Below are positions 13,945-17,919 of a stretch of 17,919 nt of DNA, piece by piece. This DNA comes from Fibrobacter sp. UBA1313 (GTDB taxonomy: Bacteria > Fibrobacterota > Fibrobacteria > Fibrobacterales > Fibrobacteraceae). The first letter of the stretch is position 1, and the number at the start of each line of letters is the position of its first letter. The notes under the pieces were generated by a model. That model was not told where the DNA came from, did no database searches, and was given only the letters and a program-made list of their open reading frames with translations. The position numbers were made by a program, and so were the translations under genes. The stretch is from contig DBTP01000208.1 of NCBI GenBank assembly GCA_002307115.1, positions 1 to 17,919 of the forward strand, read 5' to 3'.

Positions 13945-15615
13945 ATGCCTTCATTTTTAAAATACGTCATTTCCTTGCTTCTTTTCGCCGCCTCTTTTTC
14001 CTTTGCAGGACATGGTCGCTGTGGTACAGAGGCCGTGTGGGAACATCAGCAAAATGTTCGCAATGGACTTGTAGCAAAAACAGCATACAGTGCCCTACTC
14101 TCTTGTGATCCAGAAGCTTTTTATGATACCAGTAACGTGCAAAGACGCTTCACCAGCCACTTTCGCATTTACTTTGTTTTAGAGGGGCCTCACGCAACAA
14201 CCACCGAATTTATTGATACTCTAGCGGTTTATTTGGAAAAAGCCTGGACATTTCATACTCAAACCTTGGGAATGCGCGCTCCCCAAGCGGCAAAGACGAC
14301 TTACCATTATCAGCAATCCGATCGTCCTGATTTATATCCTGTTGAAATTCTCGAGATCGACATGATCCGCGATTCGTATTCACTTATGGGGGGTCCTTGT
14401 GGTGGCTGCTATGGGCTTTCTTTCCCCTCTGATTTTCAAAACACTAAATTAACGGAACTTGTGATTGATAATGATTTTCGGTATGCGTCTCAAAACAGTG
14501 ATTCTCTATCTGTCACCTACCATTCCCAAACCTGCAAATACCCGGTAGCAGAAGAAGAACTAACCAACACAAGTACGGGGCATTCCTACGCCCAGTATTT
14601 TAATGAAGCCATTGCCGTCACCGCATTTCATGAACTTTATCACGCCGTGCAATCACAATATTTGGATTATTTGACTCATAGTAACTATTACTACTGGCTC
14701 GAAGCATCCGCTGTGGGTATGGAAGAAATCGGTGCCCCCACGGTAAACGATTACTGGGCCTACCTCAATTCATTTTTTCAAAATCCGGGTGCGACATTTA
14801 CTCACATAGGGAATGCGATTTCACCCTATGGTATCGGCTCTTGGTTTTTGTACAACTACAAACAATGGGGTCCCAAATTTGACAAATCGCTTTGGGAACG
14901 TATCAGTGAAAATACAGATACTACTTTTGATTTCATTTATGCGCAAGAACTCCTGTCCCGAAAAGTAAATCCCGATTCTGTTTTTCATGATTTTTCAGAG
15001 AAAATATTTTTCTCTGGCGAGCGCGCGAAAGATCTCCCCACCGCGAAACAATTCGCAGAAGACCAACCTTTTTGGCCAAACATGAAATTAAAAAATGCGG
15101 GAACCGAAGTGTCCGCTTTTTACCCTACCGCATTTGACTTTTTACGACTCACAGGGGACGCCCTCCCCACAATCCCAGAGACCTTTAAGGGGATAGCCTC
15201 CGTCGCGTTGTGGAATGCAGATGGAAAAAAATCTGTGACCTTTATTCGCCTTAATGATTCTACTTCTCTCCAATCATTAAGCGCACAAATTTCGCAAGCG
15301 GATTCTGCAGTGCTTATTCTAAGCGAACTTCGAGAGAATAGCTCTACTGGATCTATTATCAGTGATTCGCTTCCCATGCGCGCGTATCCCAATCCGTGGC
15401 AAGGAGACTCTCCGCTTTGTTTCGCAGGTCTCCCTCAAGACGAACATTATATCGAAGTATGGACTCGATCCTTAAAATTGGTTTTCCGGAAATCTTATCA
15501 AGAAACATCCCTTTGTTTGGAAGCCGCTAGCGTCCGCCAATCACTCGCCCCTGGACTTTACCATTTCCGCGCAAGCAACCATGGTAAAACCAAACCTTTC
15601 TTAGTGATCTACTAA
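13945..15615 (+). CDS. Secreted zinc metallopeptidase with T9SS-like C-terminal domain
   Basis: The 556-residue product has a signal peptide (MPSFLKYVISLLLFAASFSFA) and a gluzincin-type zinc site: HELYH at 229-233 in TAFHELYHAVQSQY, with E253 in WLEASAVGMEE 20 residues on as the probable third ligand. The catalytic region resembles putative metalloproteases of the MXAN_6640 type. Cysteine pairs (C26/C54, C152/C155) suggest an oxidising location. The final about 79 residues start AYPNPWQG and end LAPGLYHFRASN then FLVIY, the pattern of type IX secretion sorting domains. Secretion to the surface is therefore likely; the substrate is unknown. It starts 4 nt after the UbiD-like stop and ends in convergence with the minus-strand gene at 15695. 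Confidence 0.8.
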   Translation: MPSFLKYVISLLLFAASFSFAGHGRCGTEAVWEHQQNVRNGLVAKTAYSALLSCDPEAFYDTSNVQRRFTSHFRIYFVLEGPHATTTEFIDTLAVYLEKAWTFHTQTLGMRAPQAAKTTYHYQQSDRPDLYPVEILEIDMIRDSYSLMGGPCGGCYGLSFPSDFQNTKLTELVIDNDFRYASQNSDSLSVTYHSQTCKYPVAEEELTNTSTGHSYAQYFNEAIAVTAFHELYHAVQSQYLDYLTHSNYYYWLEASAVGMEEIGAPTVNDYWAYLNSFFQNPGATFTHIGNAISPYGIGSWFLYNYKQWGPKFDKSLWERISENTDTTFDFIYAQELLSRKVNPDSVFHDFSEKIFFSGERAKDLPTAKQFAEDQPFWPNMKLKNAGTEVSAFYPTAFDFLRLTGDALPTIPETFKGIASVALWNADGKKSVTFIRLNDSTSLQSLSAQISQADSAVLILSELRENSSTGSIISDSLPMRAYPNPWQGDSPLCFAGLPQDEHYIEVWTRSLKLVFRKSYQETSLCLEAASVRQSLAPGLYHFRASNHGKTKPFLVIY

Positions 15616-15695
15616 TGGAAAACGTGCTGAAGCACAAGTGTTCGTATTTCTGGCTCGGTTACGCTAGGGTCACAAATCAATTTTTAGAGGCATCC
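15616..15695 (-). mobile_element. Fragment of the MITE-like foldback element (one end only)
   Basis: Reverse-complemented, the right border reads GGATGCCTCTAAAAATTG, then TTTGTGA, and further in CCGAGCCAGA. This matches the left end of copy 2 (GGGCATCTCTAAAAATTGG, TTTGTGA, CCGAGCCAGA), so the fragment is in opposite orientation. Clear similarity covers about 15648-15695; no opposite terminal repeat is found. The remaining 15616-15647 is not clearly alike. The element border coincides with the stop codon of the minus-strand gene, whose TAG uses the element's first G. It fills the space between two convergent genes; no standard terminator is visible there. Confidence 0.6.
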
Positions 15696-16426
15696 TAGAA
15701 CGTATAAAGAACGCTCGCGCCACTGCCATCAGGGAAGAACTGCGGAAGCAGATGCATATTTTGAAGCGCAAAGAAATCTGTCGAAGACGTGGCACGATAA
15801 ATACGCATCACATCAAGCACTGCAATGACTCGGTTCAAAACCAACGCCCCTACAGAGATTTGGAAAACAATACGAGAAAGGCGGTAGTTACGTAAAATAT
15901 CATTGTAATCATTCATGTGACTCGTCGACGAGGGATTATCACTAGATCCCCAATCCCAAGTATGAGAAGCATCCATAGGATAATCTTCATCAATCGCTTG
16001 GCCCGAACGCAACATCGCCTGATTGTAATCTTCATCCATATCTGGATTAGAATTTTGCCCTGCAACACCCGCACGGCTGCGGTACTCACCCATGATATTT
16101 AAAAAATTCATATCCCGGGAAGGATTCACCACGCCTGCATAGCGCGAAGCGTATGACTGAGCATTGGAAATTTGTTTTTCACCAAATAAGTAAGAACCAA
16201 AAGTCAATGTCCAAAAAGCGACATCACTCCAAACGTATGCCCGAACATAACTTTTTTCTCCCAAATAATACTGCCCCATACCCGGCAAAAGAGCAGAGGC
16301 CCCCATGGCGATTCCCAAATTTTTTTTCGTGTTTCTGCTGACAGATTCATCCACAGAAATTACAGTCTGTGCTTCAAGCGACATTACCGTCACAAAAACA
16401 ATTAAGATTGGGGAAAAAAATCGCAT
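15695..16426 (-). CDS. Exported DUF5683-like protein, unknown function (downstream of pair)
   Basis: The 243-residue product has a signal peptide (MRFFSPILIVFVTVMSLEAQ). The DUF5683-type motif ASALLPGMGQYYLGEKSYVR follows, then a hydrophobic segment, a polar Asn/Asp/Ser-rich insert, a second hydrophobic stretch with LNRVIAVLDVMRIYRA, and a C-terminal strand ending LYTF. DUF5683-type proteins are membrane-associated with unknown role. The ATG at 16426 overlaps the stop of the upstream gene as TAATG, so the pair is translationally coupled; the TTG at 16438 is disfavoured. It shares architecture with its upstream neighbour, suggesting an old duplication. Its stop codon touches the foldback fragment. 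Confidence 0.75.
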   Translation of the reverse strand: MRFFSPILIVFVTVMSLEAQTVISVDESVSRNTKKNLGIAMGASALLPGMGQYYLGEKSYVRAYVWSDVAFWTLTFGSYLFGEKQISNAQSYASRYAGVVNPSRDMNFLNIMGEYRSRAGVAGQNSNPDMDEDYNQAMLRSGQAIDEDYPMDASHTWDWGSSDNPSSTSHMNDYNDILRNYRLSRIVFQISVGALVLNRVIAVLDVMRIYRATSSTDFFALQNMHLLPQFFPDGSGASVLYTF

Positions 16427-17814
16427 TAGAAAGCCCAATTAACGCTAAGAGAAGAAACCGCATTCAAAGGCGAATATCCACCATAAAAATGCACTTGATC
16501 GAACCATGAAAGGTCTTCTTCATAAAGAACCTTATTGTGTGCATGGGCAGCCCAAGCGGCATCCAAGGCAGAGACAAGATGATTAAGAATAAGTCCACCA
16601 AAGAACCAAGCTTGCATATCCGCATATTCATTGGCTTTACTGCGCATACTACGGTAAGAACTCAAATTGGAAGAAGAACCGAAAGCCACAGTTTCTGCAT
16701 CAGCATCGTTCAAATTCAAGGCCGAGACAGGAGTTTCATTTTGCACGTCATCCCAGCCCAAAACGTAAGTGCTACCCGAGATGAGAGAATAATACGAACC
16801 TTGATCGTAAAGAGAACGAGAAGAACCGATCTCTTGCGAATTACTCAAATGCATTGCATCATTTAAGAACAAACCGTCTTTGGAATAACAGCCCGCTGTG
16901 GTAGCGGTCCCATAGATTGCTTTGCAATAAGATTCCCGATCCCCCATGTAACGCGTATTGAAATTAGTTTCCGCTTCAGTATCACCCAACTGCCCATACA
17001 AAGTATGCACGGCATTTTCGTAGGTACTCGCAGAATAATGAGCGTTTGCAAACTTTTTGTATTTGGAAACTTGCTTATCGTATTTATAAATGGCATAGTA
17101 ATACCAACCGCCCCAAAGGCCTGCTTCAATGGCCAAGTAGGCGCCACCGCGGATATAATTAAATTTACTCCCCCCCACATAGATTTGACCAGACCCAGGA
17201 ATCACGAGTGACATAAAGAGTGCCGTGCGAGGATCCTTATAGCGACCCTTCATTTCATCAATTCCCCGCACCTTTGAAACTTTTACAGGGCCAAGGATGT
17301 CTCGTCGAGAGATGGAAGAGGAACTTAGGGTTGTCGAGATCACACTCGTTGCAGAAGAAGAACTACTGCTACTCATCACAGCCATAGGCAGCGGCGCCGA
17401 AGAAGAAGATGATGCCTGCAACGAAGAAGAAGAAACGATAAGCGATGAAGAGATCGCCTCTGGAGAGGAAGAAGATTCTGCTCCCGAAGAGGACAACGCG
17501 ATAGACGAGGAGGACGGAGCCACAGAGGAAGAGGATCTATTCTCATTCGAAGAAGATGAACTCTTAACCGATGATGATGAAACAGTTACCACAGAAGAGG
17601 ATGATATTTTCGCCATAGAAGAAGAAGATAAAGGAACCTTCATCACCGACGAAGAAGAGACGATAGATGCGGAGGAGGCTATGGATGAAGAAGACTCGGC
17701 AAGAGCACTACTCTTAGTTGCTTCGGCCTCAAATTCAGCAAATAAATCTCGTACCTCTGCAAAACTCGCGGAGACAAACAAACAAAGAGGAAGAGTAAAC
17801 AAAAATCGACGCAT
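16426..17814 (-). CDS. Exported serine-rich DUF5683-like protein (upstream of pair)
   Basis: The 462-residue product has a signal peptide (MRRFLFTLPLCLFVSASFAE). A long poly-serine low-complexity region follows at about 33-170, with many SSSS runs separated by V/A/P/E/N. The DUF5683-like part starts near residue 188 (KDPRTALFMSLVIPGSGQIY, then a hydrophobic WGGWYYYAIYKYDKQ). A middle region has several Tyr/Ser and two Cys. Near the end is LNHLVSALDAAWAAHAHN, followed by a beta-hairpin closing in VNWAF. Serine codons vary (TCT, TCC, TCA, TCG, AGT), so the linker looks selected for amino-acid composition rather than being a simple DNA repeat. Poly-Ser linkers are a known feature of Fibrobacter secreted proteins. 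Function unknown; it could anchor to envelope or outer membrane. Confidence 0.78.
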   Translation of the reverse strand: MRRFLFTLPLCLFVSASFAEVRDLFAEFEAEATKSSALAESSSSIASSASIVSSSSVMKVPLSSSSMAKISSSSVVTVSSSSVKSSSSSNENRSSSSVAPSSSSIALSSSGAESSSSPEAISSSLIVSSSSLQASSSSSAPLPMAVMSSSSSSSATSVISTTLSSSSISRRDILGPVKVSKVRGIDEMKGRYKDPRTALFMSLVIPGSGQIYVGGSKFNYIRGGAYLAIEAGLWGGWYYYAIYKYDKQVSKYKKFANAHYSASTYENAVHTLYGQLGDTEAETNFNTRYMGDRESYCKAIYGTATTAGCYSKDGLFLNDAMHLSNSQEIGSSRSLYDQGSYYSLISGSTYVLGWDDVQNETPVSALNLNDADAETVAFGSSSNLSSYRSMRSKANEYADMQAWFFGGLILNHLVSALDAAWAAHAHNKVLYEEDLSWFDQVHFYGGYSPLNAVSSLSVNWAF

Positions 17815-17818
17815 ATTT

Positions 17819-17826
17819 GAAATCTA
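17819..17826 (-). promoter_or_regulatory. Putative -7 promoter box (TAGATTTC)
   Basis: On the minus strand TAGATTTC ends 4 nt before the ATG at 17814, just after the terminator of the preceding gene. This fits a promoter for the DUF5683-like pair with almost no leader. Confidence 0.3.
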
Positions 17827-17827
17827 C

Positions 17828-17861
17828 AAAAAAAGCCATCCCAAATGGGACGGCTTTTTTG
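17828..17861 (-). terminator. Rho-independent terminator of the upstream minus-strand gene
   Basis: A hairpin AGCCGTCCC-ATTT-GGGATGGCT (minus strand) is flanked by A-run and T-run. On the minus strand the one non-Watson-Crick position is a G-U wobble, while on the plus strand it would be an A-C mismatch. It therefore mainly serves the minus-strand gene ending at 17879, 18 nt upstream. Confidence 0.88.
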
Positions 17862-17878
17862 CAAAACATTGCGAAGAC

Positions 17879-17919
17879 TTAGTCTTCCTTAACCACCCAC
17901 ACTTTAACAGTCGCTTCAA
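17879..17919 (-). CDS. C-terminal end of an unidentified protein
   Basis: Thirteen codons of a minus-strand gene are visible: the product ends EATVKVWVVKED followed by TAA (17881-17879). The placement directly before a strong terminator in the same direction makes it very probably a real gene. The fragment is too short to identify. Confidence 0.6.
   Translation of the reverse strand, partial: EATVKVWVVKED

Noticed and set aside
15621..15640. GTGC-TGAA-GCAC as a terminator for the metallopeptidase gene
   Set aside because: Only 4 bp of stem and no T-run follows, too weak to call.
17305..17727. GAA/GAGGA-rich plus strand as a DNA regulatory or triplex tract
   Set aside because: It is the complement of serine codons in the poly-Ser linker; mixed serine codon use points to protein-level selection.

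Overview
The window looks like a chromosomal segment of a Fibrobacterota (Fibrobacter-like) bacterium. The clues are secreted proteins with poly-serine linkers, a futalosine-type menaquinone pathway (an MqnC-like radical SAM enzyme and a large UbiD-type decarboxylase), a secreted metallopeptidase ending in a type IX-secretion-like tail with a YPNP motif, and start sites preceded by a TAnnTTT(G/C/A) promoter-like box resembling the Bacteroidetes -7 element. The lineage is inferred from these traits; no search was run.

Layout. Positions 1-302 (minus) hold the start of a DUF2334/polysaccharide-deacetylase-like gene, divergent from a plus-strand cluster: a phosphoglycolate-phosphatase-like HAD enzyme, miaB, a SPOR-domain exported protein (TTG start set by a perfect Shine-Dalgarno), tRNA-Leu(CAA), an exported DUF5683-like protein and panD. 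From 4496 to 5486 is an accessory patch: two copies of a short foldback (MITE-like) element, each flanked by a 4-bp duplication, the second splitting an AT-rich gene. From 5496 to 6831 come small exported or lipoprotein-like genes, ending in a LytR_C-domain lipoprotein. This overlaps an unusual rsfS whose product carries about 200 residues of histone-H1-like Lys/Ala/Pro sequence in front of the ribosome-silencing domain. rsfS overlaps argS. Next are mqnC, a rhomboid-family protease, an SRPBCC protein, the UbiD-like decarboxylase (mqnL-like) and the secreted metallopeptidase. The metallopeptidase converges, across a fragment of the same foldback element, on a minus-strand pair of DUF5683-like exported proteins coupled by a TAATG stop/start. 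A terminator and the last codons of another minus-strand gene close the window.

How the genes work together. Most are housekeeping: tRNA modification (miaB), pantothenate (panD), translation (rsfS, argS, tRNA-Leu) and menaquinone (mqnC and the UbiD-like gene, separated by two unrelated genes). The most unusual items are the H1-like/RsfS fusion and the foldback element whose in-silico removal restores an open reading frame in exact codon phase. No phage, CRISPR or defence island is visible.
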